DNA of 6,539 nt from Candidatus Methanofastidiosia archaeon (GCA_003558335.1 PWMA01000048.1:1-6539); one strand, 5' to 3'. Counted from the first letter of the stretch, positions 1-5,596 are shown. The notes: a model not told the origin generated them from the letters alone. Program-made: numbers and translations.

Positions 1-1
1 C

Positions 2-52
2 TTCAACAATCTGTCGACAATGGAGGAGGTCTCCAATAGGGTGATTTTATGA
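2..52 (+). CDS. C-terminal end of an upstream gene (unidentified, cut by window edge)
   Basis: An open frame enters from the left edge and stops at a TGA that overlaps the next gene's ATG in an ATGA arrangement. The same four-base overlap is seen between mdcG and mdcB further down. The visible residues end in EEVSNRVIL. The ribosome binding site of mdcD lies inside this frame. By operon logic the missing neighbour could be the carrier subunit MdcC or the transferase subunit MdcA, but the 16 residues are not diagnostic. The other two forward frames also stop here (37-39 and 42-44), so the choice of frame rests mainly on the overlap. Confidence 0.4.
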   Translation, partial: FNNLSTMEEVSNRVIL

Positions 53-1017
53 GATTTAACTGGGAAGATATCCAAAAAAAGAGCTTTTACCAGGCAACTG
101 CAAGAGAAAGAGCTCATGGAATGGTAGACAAGGACACTTTTAGGGAATTCTTAGGCCCAAGAGATAAAATGATAAGCCCACATCTAATATTACTAGGGGA
201 AGCAGTTGAATTCGACGATGGAATTACAGTTGGTGTTGGTAAGATAAATAAACATCCTGTATTTATAGTATCGCAAGAAGGAAAGTTTGTAGGTGGAGCT
301 CTTGGAGAAGTAAATGGAGCAAAAATGGCATATACTATAAAACTTGCTCTTGAAACTTACGAAAGAATGGAGGAAAAGTACGGGGAAGTGCCTGACGATA
401 GAAAACCAATATGCATAGTTTCATTTGACTCTGGAGGAGTTAGACTTCATGAAGCAAACGCTGGACTTTTAATGCACTCTGAATCAATGGAAATCATCTG
501 GAAGCTTCAAAACAAAGTTCCATACATTGCATTAACAGGAAGCACCCTAGGTGCATACGGCGCTCAAGGTTTTGTCTGCTTAAGTGCTGACATTGTTATA
601 GCAAATGACTTTGGTAGAATCGGACTTACTGGGCCAGAAGTTATACAACAAGAAGTTGGAAAAGATGAATTTGATGCCTCAGACAGAGCTTTAATATGGC
701 GGACTATGGGCGCAAGGTCAAAATATATTCTTGGAGACGTTGATTATTTGGTAAAAGATACAATTGGTGACTTTAGAGACACAATCGTCAATATCGTTGA
801 TGAGCCTATGAATAAAATTTCAAAGACAAGAAAAGTAGGTTCCCCAAAACTTGTTGAAGAAAATCTTGAGGTAGTAAAACTCGCCGCTGAAAAGAAAATT
901 AGCGATTCAAAAGATCTATGGGAACTATACGGAAATGAAGACGTTGACAAGATGCCAGATATGCCACAAGAAAAGTTTCTTTCAGTTGTTAAAAGAAGAC
1001 CAAGGAGAGGGATTTAA
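49..1017 (+). CDS. mdcD: Biotin-independent malonate decarboxylase, beta subunit
   Basis: MdcD and MdcE form the carboxyltransferase-like decarboxylase that converts malonyl-S-carrier to acetyl-S-carrier plus CO2 in the cytoplasm. The 322-residue product shows family blocks in the expected order: SFYQATARERA near residues 12-22, SPHL at 43-46, VGGALGEVNGAKM around 81-93, SFDSGGVRLHEANAGL at 125-140, the glycine-rich GSTLGAYGAQG at 164-174 (likely oxyanion/CoA-binding region of the crotonase fold) and GLTGPEVIQQE near 192-202 followed by DRALIWRT. It is somewhat longer than the roughly 280-residue bacterial MdcD, mostly through a charged C-terminal region. The start is set by GGTGAT at 40-45 and by overlap with the preceding frame. 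It abuts mdcE without a gap. Acetyl-CoA carboxylase beta is the nearest alternative, but no zinc-binding cysteine ribbon is seen and the neighbours are malonate decarboxylase maturation genes. Confidence 0.93.
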   Translation: MRFNWEDIQKKSFYQATARERAHGMVDKDTFREFLGPRDKMISPHLILLGEAVEFDDGITVGVGKINKHPVFIVSQEGKFVGGALGEVNGAKMAYTIKLALETYERMEEKYGEVPDDRKPICIVSFDSGGVRLHEANAGLLMHSESMEIIWKLQNKVPYIALTGSTLGAYGAQGFVCLSADIVIANDFGRIGLTGPEVIQQEVGKDEFDASDRALIWRTMGARSKYILGDVDYLVKDTIGDFRDTIVNIVDEPMNKISKTRKVGSPKLVEENLEVVKLAAEKKISDSKDLWELYGNEDVDKMPDMPQEKFLSVVKRRPRRGI

Positions 1018-1893
1018 ATGGTTCAATCATTAATTGGTAAAACAGAAGAAGCCATCGAGATGATATTTGACAAAGACACCTTTCAAGAGAATGTCATTGG
1101 AACTACTAACTTAGACAAAGAACTTGCTCCTCCTGTGATGGTGGGCCAGGCAATGCTAGATGGAGAGGTATGTTCAGTTTTAGCCAATAACTCAAAAAGA
1201 CCTAATCCAAGATTTAGAGTTGTTTACAGTGGTATTTTGGGCATGGAAGAAGCCTACAAATTCTCTCAAGCAATATATGCTACAATTGACGCCGATAAAG
1301 ATAGGTCTAAAGACAAGAAAAGACCAATAATTCTATTGATCGATACACCAGGTAACAGCCCTGGAAAAGTAGAGGAAATAGTTGGCATGACAAAAGGAAC
1401 AGCATCTTATCAATTTGCTCTAGAAGATGCAAGACACGCAGGACACCCTGTAATTGGAATGATCATTGGAAGGGCCGTAAGTGGTGGATTTTTATGTCAC
1501 GGCCTTCTTTCAGATAGAATTCTTTCTCTTCCTCAAGACTATGGAACAATTGTTCACGTCATGCCTACAACAAGTATAGCTGTCATTACAAAAATACCTC
1601 TTGAAAGATTGAACGAACTCGTCAAAACTAACCCAGTATTCGCTTCAGGAGCTAAATACTTCTACGATCTTGGTGGAATTGACGACATGGTAGAAACTCC
1701 AGAGGATATGAAAAAAGCAATTAAAGAAAATATAGAAGAAGTCAGAGAACTTAAATCCCAAGGCAAAGACGACCAACTTGGAAGCTGGTATAGAGGAGAA
1801 GTTGGTGCAAAAAGAGGTGGCAGAGTCAAGAGAATGGAAGCCATCAAAAAAATGCACGAAGAATACGAAAAAATAATACCTGAAATGCTTTAA
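1018..1893 (+). CDS. mdcE: Biotin-independent malonate decarboxylase, gamma subunit
   Basis: This is the partner of MdcD, the second crotonase-fold half of the decarboxylase. Recognisable blocks in the 291-residue product are LLIDTPGNSPGKVEE near 106-120 (family VDTPGQ), DARHAGHPVIGMIIGRAVSGGFLCHGL spanning about 137-163, in which GRAVSGGFL forms the glycine-rich active-site loop, LPQDYGTIVHVM at 171-182, and FYDLGGIDDMV in the C-terminal half. The stop of mdcD directly precedes the ATG, and GGAGAGGGAT at 1004-1013 is a good ribosome binding site, so the start is well supported and the two subunits are probably made in equal amounts. The C-terminus is rich in lysine and arginine. Acetyl-CoA carboxylase alpha is a distant relative but is less likely in this context. 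Confidence 0.93.
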   Translation: MVQSLIGKTEEAIEMIFDKDTFQENVIGTTNLDKELAPPVMVGQAMLDGEVCSVLANNSKRPNPRFRVVYSGILGMEEAYKFSQAIYATIDADKDRSKDKKRPIILLIDTPGNSPGKVEEIVGMTKGTASYQFALEDARHAGHPVIGMIIGRAVSGGFLCHGLLSDRILSLPQDYGTIVHVMPTTSIAVITKIPLERLNELVKTNPVFASGAKYFYDLGGIDDMVETPEDMKKAIKENIEEVRELKSQGKDDQLGSWYRGEVGAKRGGRVKRMEAIKKMHEEYEKIIPEML

Positions 1894-1900
1894 AAATATC

Positions 1901-1920
1901 CTTTATTTTATTTTTATTTT
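1901..1920 (+). terminator. T-rich tract between mdcE and the ligase gene (possible partial terminator)
   Basis: The 41-base gap after mdcE is the only sizeable gap in the operon. It holds a nearly pure T/A tract with runs of three to five Ts on the coding strand and no hairpin. Archaeal transcription can terminate at oligo-T tracts without a stem, so this could lower expression of the maturation genes relative to the structural subunits. It may equally be plain AT-rich spacer. Confidence 0.25.
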
Positions 1921-1930
1921 GTGAGGGGGT
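1921..1930 (+). promoter_or_regulatory. Ribosome binding site of the PaaK-like gene
   Basis: GTGAGGGGGT lies four bases before the ATG at 1935 and is purine-rich and complementary to an archaeal 16S 3' end. It directly follows the T-rich tract and fixes the start of the downstream gene. Confidence 0.6.
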
Positions 1931-1934
1931 AATA

Positions 1935-3053
1935 ATGGAAAAAAAAACAAATACGTATTTTGAAGAACTAAAAGAGAGTGTTAACAACTTTTCTACTGCG
2001 CCTGCTTTTGATGATATGAAACGTAGAACACTTGCAGATAAGGGAATAAATGGTCCCACTGCAGCACATGTTATAGAGGAGATACATACTCCTCTAAACT
2101 ATGCATACATTACTTTCACGACTGGGACAACTGCTTGGCAAAACATAGTTGGTATAACTCCAAATGAAAGAGAATATAGAAAAAATGTAGGCAAAAACGC
2201 ATTAAAAATGGCAGGAGTAAAAGAAGGTCACAAAGTAATGTTTTGCTATCCTCCTTTGCTAAACGCCATAACAAGAAAGGCTTTGGAAGAGATGGGGGTT
2301 ACTTGGACATTTTTAACAAAGTCCTCAAGAGACTCCTTCTTGATGGACTTATATTATAAAGAACCTACTGTAATATTTGGAGAATCCTCTTTCTTAAAAA
2401 TAGCTCTAAAAGATGCTGTTAATTTGGACGTAGCTGATGATCTTCCAAAAGTTGACATAGTAAATTGTATAGGAACTCCTCTTGATTTAGAAGCAGTTGA
2501 TACAATCAAGGATATCTTGGGTGCTAGAGTCAATGACATATATGGAACTCAAGAGTTTGGCTGGATTGTAATGAATGGAAATCCGGTGAGAGAAGATATT
2601 GATTTTGTAAGATCCGACGTAGGGCATGACTTTAAAGAATCTGTTGTAGGGGGACTTCCAACAGGGGATAGCTTTCCAGTTGTAGATTCCGGTCATGCAC
2701 TTGATAAAAATGGGAAAGTAATAACCTATATGAGAGCCAGAACACAACCTGATTACGAAATATACGTTAGAGAAACAACATTAAGTGCAAAACAAACCAT
2801 TGAAAGAGCATGCAGAAGTATTTTAAGAATTAAATCCAAAGTAGCTAAAGTTCCCGATGATGTTGTACTCAGCTCCGATAAAACGGTCTTAGAATTAAAA
2901 CCTTCAATCGTTCCAAAAGACTATGAGGAAAACAACGAGCCAATAATTATAGAAGGCCCCGTTAAAACAAAGATGTTTGATTTACTTGTCCAAGCGCAGC
3001 TTGACTATCAAACTTTAAGCGTCAAAGATCCGTGTTGGGTTAAGGAAAGGTAA
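1935..3053 (+). CDS. PaaK-like adenylate-forming (ANL family) enzyme, candidate acyl-carrier-protein ligase of the malonate decarboxylase system
   Basis: The 372-residue protein has the N-terminal core of a phenylacetate-CoA-ligase-like adenylating enzyme. It shows a phosphate-binding loop variant TFTTGTT at 60-66 followed by IVGIT (compare GKPTVVGYT in PaaK), and the A5 motif variant YGTQE at 203-207. A segment near 277-292, VRETTLSAKQTIE, resembles the start of the PaaK C-terminal domain (VRGVNVFPSQIE). The usual A10 lysine motif (PxxxxGK) is not visible, and the loop lacks the usual Gly-x-x-Lys ending. A cysteine, Cys367, lies five residues from the C-terminus in DPCWVKER. Position between mdcE and mdcG suggests a role in carrier activation, perhaps acetate or malonate activation onto the carrier thiol, replacing MdcH or the MadH-type acetate:carrier ligase. 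That function is inferred. A CoA ligase for another acid is the alternative. Confidence 0.75.
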   Translation: MEKKTNTYFEELKESVNNFSTAPAFDDMKRRTLADKGINGPTAAHVIEEIHTPLNYAYITFTTGTTAWQNIVGITPNEREYRKNVGKNALKMAGVKEGHKVMFCYPPLLNAITRKALEEMGVTWTFLTKSSRDSFLMDLYYKEPTVIFGESSFLKIALKDAVNLDVADDLPKVDIVNCIGTPLDLEAVDTIKDILGARVNDIYGTQEFGWIVMNGNPVREDIDFVRSDVGHDFKESVVGGLPTGDSFPVVDSGHALDKNGKVITYMRARTQPDYEIYVRETTLSAKQTIERACRSILRIKSKVAKVPDDVVLSSDKTVLELKPSIVPKDYEENNEPIIIEGPVKTKMFDLLVQAQLDYQTLSVKDPCWVKER

Positions 3054-3061
3054 ACTACATC

Positions 3062-3709
3062 ATGATTTTTCAAAGACATGATCTAGTATTTGCAGAATGG
3101 AAACAGATAGACACTTCAAATATTCAAAATGATAGTTTTAGAAAGCTTTTACATGATAATCTTCTTCCCGGCATCGTAAGAAGAGAAGAAACTGATAACT
3201 CTCAAGGAAATAACTATTACACTCAAGATGAAAAGGTATTCGTTGGGTTTGTATACCCCTATACTATAGAAGGTAGAAGACTTAGATTTGCTTCGTCTGT
3301 TTTTGGAAATAAAATCCTAAAACTAATAACGCCTTATGAAGTTCCTAATTATAGTTATGAACCTAGAACACCAGCTTTATCCGCACTTGCTTTGATAAAA
3401 GATCATTTTGAAATAGGGGTATGGGGATCAACTTCTCTAGAGATAGTAACAGGAATGCACTATACGCATGATATGTCAGACTTGGATCTATTAGTTAAGA
3501 ACTATAGTCACGAAGAACTTGTTAAACTTTTGTCCTTATGTAAAAAAATAGAGTCTGAAATGGAAATTAAAATTGATGTAGAGGTAAATCTTAAATCCGG
3601 ATACGGCATAAACCTTAAAGAGTATGCATCTGAAAACGATACACTACTGGGTAAAGGATTAAGAGATGTTATATTGATTGACAGAATGGGCATTGAGGCA
3701 TGTTTATGA
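3062..3709 (+). CDS. mdcG: Phosphoribosyl-dephospho-CoA transferase (malonate decarboxylase holo-carrier synthase)
   Basis: MdcG transfers the 2'-(5''-phosphoribosyl)-3'-dephospho-CoA group from its triphosphate precursor to a serine of the carrier subunit MdcC. The 215-residue product begins with the family hallmark RHDLV (residues 5-9). It carries a nucleotidyltransferase signature at about 118-144: WGSTSLEIVTG, then SDLDLL with metal-binding Asp140 and Asp142. A third carboxylate candidate sits in IDVEV (Asp172/Glu174), followed by GYGINLKEYAS, matching the family G-x-x-V-x-W-R-E-L stretch. The length fits the family. The ATG is eight bases after the ligase stop, with AAGGAAAGGT at 3042-3051 as ribosome binding site. 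The reading frame ends by overlapping mdcB. CitX of citrate lyase is the functional analogue, but the motifs and neighbours favour MdcG. Confidence 0.9.
   Translation: MIFQRHDLVFAEWKQIDTSNIQNDSFRKLLHDNLLPGIVRREETDNSQGNNYYTQDEKVFVGFVYPYTIEGRRLRFASSVFGNKILKLITPYEVPNYSYEPRTPALSALALIKDHFEIGVWGSTSLEIVTGMHYTHDMSDLDLLVKNYSHEELVKLLSLCKKIESEMEIKIDVEVNLKSGYGINLKEYASENDTLLGKGLRDVILIDRMGIEACL
3695..3698 (+). promoter_or_regulatory. Ribosome binding site deciding the mdcB start
   Basis: GAGG lies one base before the ATG at 3700, which is too close, and seven bases before the ATG at 3706, which is normal. It therefore supports 3706 as the start of mdcB, giving a four-base ATGA overlap with mdcG and likely translational coupling. 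Confidence 0.55.
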
Positions 3710-4557
3710 AAAAAGTTGACATATTGGGGGAACTTGCAACCAGAAGTATTCTGCTTGAAGTATCAACTCACCCTAAACCAGGGCTGGTAACGCCTTTCTC
3801 TTCTGGGTCCCATAGAGATATGGACTTCTCACTTTTCTTGAAAAGTACAGCTGTGTTAAGTCAAGGATTTAAAGAAGTGTCCCATTTTGGTTACAATTAT
3901 AAAGGAGATTTAAATAAAATGCTTCCTCCTTTGAGAAAGCTTGGATTAAAAGTTGAAGAAAGAATGTTTGATGTAACTAATGGGGTAAATACCCAAAAAG
4001 GCCTCATATTTCTTTTTTACCTATTACTCGGGGCATCAGGATATCTTTTAAAAAAAAGGAGAATATCTCCTCAAAATGTTTCACTTTCAGTTTCAAAAAT
4101 AACTGCAGGAATAACTAAAAAAGAACTTGATTCTATAAATAAAAGAAAAAAAGATCTTTCAAAAGGCCAAAGCTCATTCACAAAACACGGCATTACAGGA
4201 ATCAGAGGCGAAGTTGAAAAAGGCTTACCTACAGTAATGCAAACAGGCCTCCCAGAATTTAATAAAGCATATGAAAAAACTCAAAATCTAAATAAATCAT
4301 CTCTGCATGCACTCATTGCTATAATCTCCATGGCTGAAGATACAAACATCATCTCAAGAAATGGCATTGAAACATATTACGACGTTCAAAAAAAAGCAGA
4401 TGAAATCATTAAAGTAGGAGGAGTTTTAACCGCCGCAGGAATGACAAAAATATTAGACCTTGAAATGGAATTTCTAAAGAAAAATATTAGCCCAGGAGGA
4501 TCTGCAGATCTTTTGAGCGCAACATTGTTTTTACACTTCCTTGATAAAGAGATATGA
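3706..4557 (+). CDS. mdcB: Triphosphoribosyl-dephospho-CoA synthase
   Basis: CitG/MdcB-family enzyme that makes 2'-(5''-triphosphoribosyl)-3'-dephospho-CoA from ATP and dephospho-CoA with release of adenine, the precursor used by MdcG. With the start at 3706 the product has 283 residues, the usual family size. Conserved blocks are LEVSTHPKPGLVTP at 17-30, GSHRDMDFSLFLKS at 34-47, TNGVNTQKGLIF at 91-102, HGITGIRGEVEKGLPTV at 161-177, HALIAIISMAEDTNIISRNG at 201-220 and ISPGGSADLLSATLFL at 261-276. An ATG six bases upstream (3700) would add two residues, but ribosome binding site spacing and the ATGA overlap favour 3706. In bacterial mdc operons mdcB usually lies near mdcA; here it follows mdcG so that both prosthetic-group genes are coupled. 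CitG itself is the only serious alternative and would not be expected beside mdcD/mdcE. Confidence 0.93.
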   Translation: MKKVDILGELATRSILLEVSTHPKPGLVTPFSSGSHRDMDFSLFLKSTAVLSQGFKEVSHFGYNYKGDLNKMLPPLRKLGLKVEERMFDVTNGVNTQKGLIFLFYLLLGASGYLLKKRRISPQNVSLSVSKITAGITKKELDSINKRKKDLSKGQSSFTKHGITGIRGEVEKGLPTVMQTGLPEFNKAYEKTQNLNKSSLHALIAIISMAEDTNIISRNGIETYYDVQKKADEIIKVGGVLTAAGMTKILDLEMEFLKKNISPGGSADLLSATLFLHFLDKEI

Positions 4558-4560
4558 GGT
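4556..4560 (+). promoter_or_regulatory. Ribosome binding site of the 39-residue membrane peptide
   Basis: GAGGT overlaps the mdcB stop codon and stands five bases before the ATG at 4566. Site quality and spacing are the main reason to accept the short downstream frame as a gene. Confidence 0.6.
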
Positions 4561-4565
4561 ATTTT

Positions 4566-4685
4566 ATGGAATTAACACCATTTCAAACTTTTATAGTAGC
4601 AATCGTATTGCGGATTTCTATACCTATAATCTTACTTGTTGGAGTTCTTTATTTTTACAAAAATAAGACGAAAAAAGGGAAATAA
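4566..4685 (+). CDS. 39-residue single-span membrane peptide at the end of the malonate decarboxylase operon
   Basis: A short frame starts eight bases after the mdcB stop with a strong ribosome binding site. The product begins MELTPFQTF, continues with a hydrophobic stretch over residues 9-31 and ends in a basic tail (KNKTKKGK), so the C-terminus should face the cytoplasm. The hydrophobic stretch is interrupted by Arg16 and Pro20, which is unusual for a plain anchor and could matter for partner binding. I do not recognise the family. It has no cysteines or known motif. Its place suggests a link to malonate uptake or to anchoring the decarboxylase at the membrane, but nothing in the sequence shows this. 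It may also be a general small membrane protein that happens to be co-transcribed. Confidence 0.6.
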   Translation: MELTPFQTFIVAIVLRISIPIILLVGVLYFYKNKTKKGK

Positions 4686-4693
4686 ATTTAGAC

Positions 4694-4699
4694 TTTTTT
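4694..4699 (+). terminator. Oligo-T tract after the operon
   Basis: Six consecutive Ts lie nine bases after the stop of the last operon gene, without a convincing stem. This is compatible with archaeal oligo-T termination of the malonate decarboxylase transcript. Confidence 0.3.
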
Positions 4700-4705
4700 A
4701 TATTA
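4697..4705 (+). promoter_or_regulatory. Possible TATA box of the 61-residue membrane protein gene
   Basis: TTTATATTA is centred about 44 bases before the ATG at 4745. With a start site some 25-27 bases downstream, the mRNA would have a leader of under 20 bases, which fits the absence of a ribosome binding site. It overlaps the oligo-T tract, so either reading could be wrong. Confidence 0.25.
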
Positions 4706-4744
4706 AATAGAAACTATTTTAAGCTCTAGATTATACTTAACACT

Positions 4745-4930
4745 ATGAACTATCTAACTCTTTTAGGATGCCTTTGCGTTGGATCGGGTTTATCCATTCT
4801 CTATTATAGAATTACAAATGCTATATACTTCAATTTCATCAATATAATTATATTGGCAGTAACTATTGGGGTTGGAGTATATTTTATTTCTAAGGGCAGA
4901 GAACTAAAAAATAATAATCCAAATACTTAA
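4745..4930 (+). CDS. Small two-span membrane protein, unknown function
   Basis: The frame encodes 61 residues with two hydrophobic stretches, about residues 3-21 (LTLLGCLCVGSGLSILYY) and 28-49 (ending TIGVGVYFIS), joined by a short polar turn, and a basic/asparagine-rich tail (GRELKNNN). This is the layout of a membrane hairpin. No ribosome binding site precedes the ATG, so translation would have to be leaderless or nearly so. I do not recognise the family. A separate transcript from the operon is more likely than read-through, given the oligo-T tract and 59-base gap before it. The amphipathic pattern speaks for a real gene, but its small size and AT richness keep confidence moderate. Confidence 0.45.
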   Translation: MNYLTLLGCLCVGSGLSILYYRITNAIYFNFINIIILAVTIGVGVYFISKGRELKNNNPNT

Positions 4931-4961
4931 AAAATTGAAATTAAAACTAATTAGAACTTGT

Positions 4962-4983
4962 GAGTACCTGTATGGTAGTACTC
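4962..4983. terminator. Hairpin between convergent genes
   Basis: GAGTAC at 4962-4967 and GTACTC at 4978-4983 form a perfect six-base inverted repeat around a ten-base loop. It lies in the 85-base gap between the + strand small membrane gene and the - strand thioesterase. T tracts follow on either side (T5 at 5009-5013 for the + strand, A6 at 4929-4934 read as Ts on the - strand), though not directly at the stem. It could be a bidirectional terminator or a protein-binding dyad. Confidence 0.3.
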
Positions 4984-5015
4984 TTAAATCAATCTTGAAA
5001 ATTTCTACTTTTTAA

Positions 5016-5468
5016 TCACATTTTAGTTTGGGAATCAGACTGTTTTAATCTTTCAACTTCATCCCAAAGCTTTCGACTTTGTCCTTTTTTTGGAGTTTCA
5101 TATTTTATTTCATGTGGAATAGATTTACCTTTTTCATCAACGGTTACAAATGTAACAAATCCATCGACAAGCTGCTTTTCGCTAACTCTATCATAGATTT
5201 TTGTATATATTGTAAGACTTGTTATTCCAACATGAGCCAATACTGATTCAATTTCAAGGATATCTCCATTGTTACCAGGTTTAATAAACTTCATACCATG
5301 AATTTTGATACAGACAATTTTTGAAGGATCACCATAAACTCTTGAGGCTTCAATAAAAGAACTTTCAACAAACCACAGGGCAGTAACGCCAGCAAAAAGA
5401 GTGTCATGATGATTTAAATTTTCAGGTCTAACAAGTTTTGATATTTTTGTAGAATTTGAAACTTTCAT
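5016..5468 (-). CDS. Hotdog-fold acyl-CoA thioesterase family protein
   Basis: The 150-residue product starts MKVSNSTKISKL and contains a block like the acyl-CoA thioesterase signature (N-H-x-G-T-L-F-G-G-x-x-x-x-W-M-D-E): here LNHHDTLFAG at 18-27, then W32 and E35. Later segments such as KFIKPGNNGDILEIES fit the strand that carries the R/K-x-P-G-D pattern in the family. The predicted role is hydrolysis of a cytoplasmic acyl-CoA; the substrate cannot be read. The usual catalytic Asp position appears to hold Val34, with Glu35 beside it, and one family Gly is Ala26. The start at 5468 is chosen because AAGGTTGAT lies just upstream; a longer frame would run back into the tRNA-Trp gene. The start is only 17 bases from the tRNA 3' end, so the gene is probably on the tRNA transcript. 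Confidence 0.75.
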   Translation of the reverse strand: MKVSNSTKISKLVRPENLNHHDTLFAGVTALWFVESSFIEASRVYGDPSKIVCIKIHGMKFIKPGNNGDILEIESVLAHVGITSLTIYTKIYDRVSEKQLVDGFVTFVTVDEKGKSIPHEIKYETPKKGQSRKLWDEVERLKQSDSQTKM

Positions 5469-5520
5469 AAAAATCAACCTTAAGGTGGGGACACAGGGAT
5501 TTGAACCCTGATCCATGGAT

Positions 5521-5589
5521 TTCCCCATCAACTCCAGAATTTCTTCATCGGCAAAAGCCATCAGATATATCTTTCATCCGGAAAGGATT
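5521..5589 (-). other. tRNA-Trp intron (69 bases) with bulge-helix-bulge and box C/D-like motifs
   Basis: The intron lies between positions 37 and 38. A bulge-helix-bulge can be drawn: anticodon stem, then CTCC (32-35) paired with GGGG at 5523-5526, three-base bulges AG^A and AA^A at the two junctions, and a short ATC/GAT stem beyond. Inside are GGATGA (box C-like), CTGA (box D'), CGATGA (box C'-like) and TTGA (box D-like). GGC-TTTT-GCC forms a small stem between D' and C'. The tRNA-Trp introns of Haloferax and Pyrococcus are known cis-acting box C/D guides. Here boxes C and D deviate from consensus, so guide activity is a possibility only. Confidence 0.8.
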
Positions 5590-5596
5590 CTGGAGT
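5531..5596. repeat. Ten-base inverted repeat linking tRNA-Trp anticodon loop and intron
   Basis: The ten bases at 5531-5540 (ACTCCAGAAT on the + strand) are the exact reverse complement of 5587-5596. In the precursor RNA this lets the intron pair with A31 to G37 plus the first three intron bases, covering the 5' splice site. This pairing excludes the CTCC/GGGG helix of the splicing motif, so the two are alternative folds. Confidence 0.85.

Noticed and set aside
744..950. Reverse-strand open frames inside mdcD, mdcE, the ligase and mdcG, and forward frames inside hisS
   Set aside because: They are low-complexity serine/phenylalanine-rich shadows of clear coding genes, with no ribosome binding site and no recognisable motif.
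49..1893. Acetyl-CoA or propionyl-CoA carboxylase carboxyltransferase subunits
   Set aside because: The fold is shared, but the blocks match MdcD and MdcE and the adjoining mdcG and mdcB belong only to malonate decarboxylase (or citrate lyase) maturation.
3700..3705. Earlier ATG for mdcB at 3700
   Set aside because: The GAGG site would be only one base away; 3706 gives normal spacing and an ATGA overlap.
3062..4557. citX/citG genes of a citrate lyase operon
   Set aside because: MdcG motifs (RHDLV, WGSxxxExxTG, SDLDLL) differ from CitX, and no citrate lyase subunit genes are present.
5469..5561. Extension of the thioesterase frame upstream to an ATG at 5561
   Set aside because: The added 31 codons run through exon 2 and part of the intron of tRNA-Trp; family similarity begins only after the ATG at 5468, which has its own ribosome binding site.
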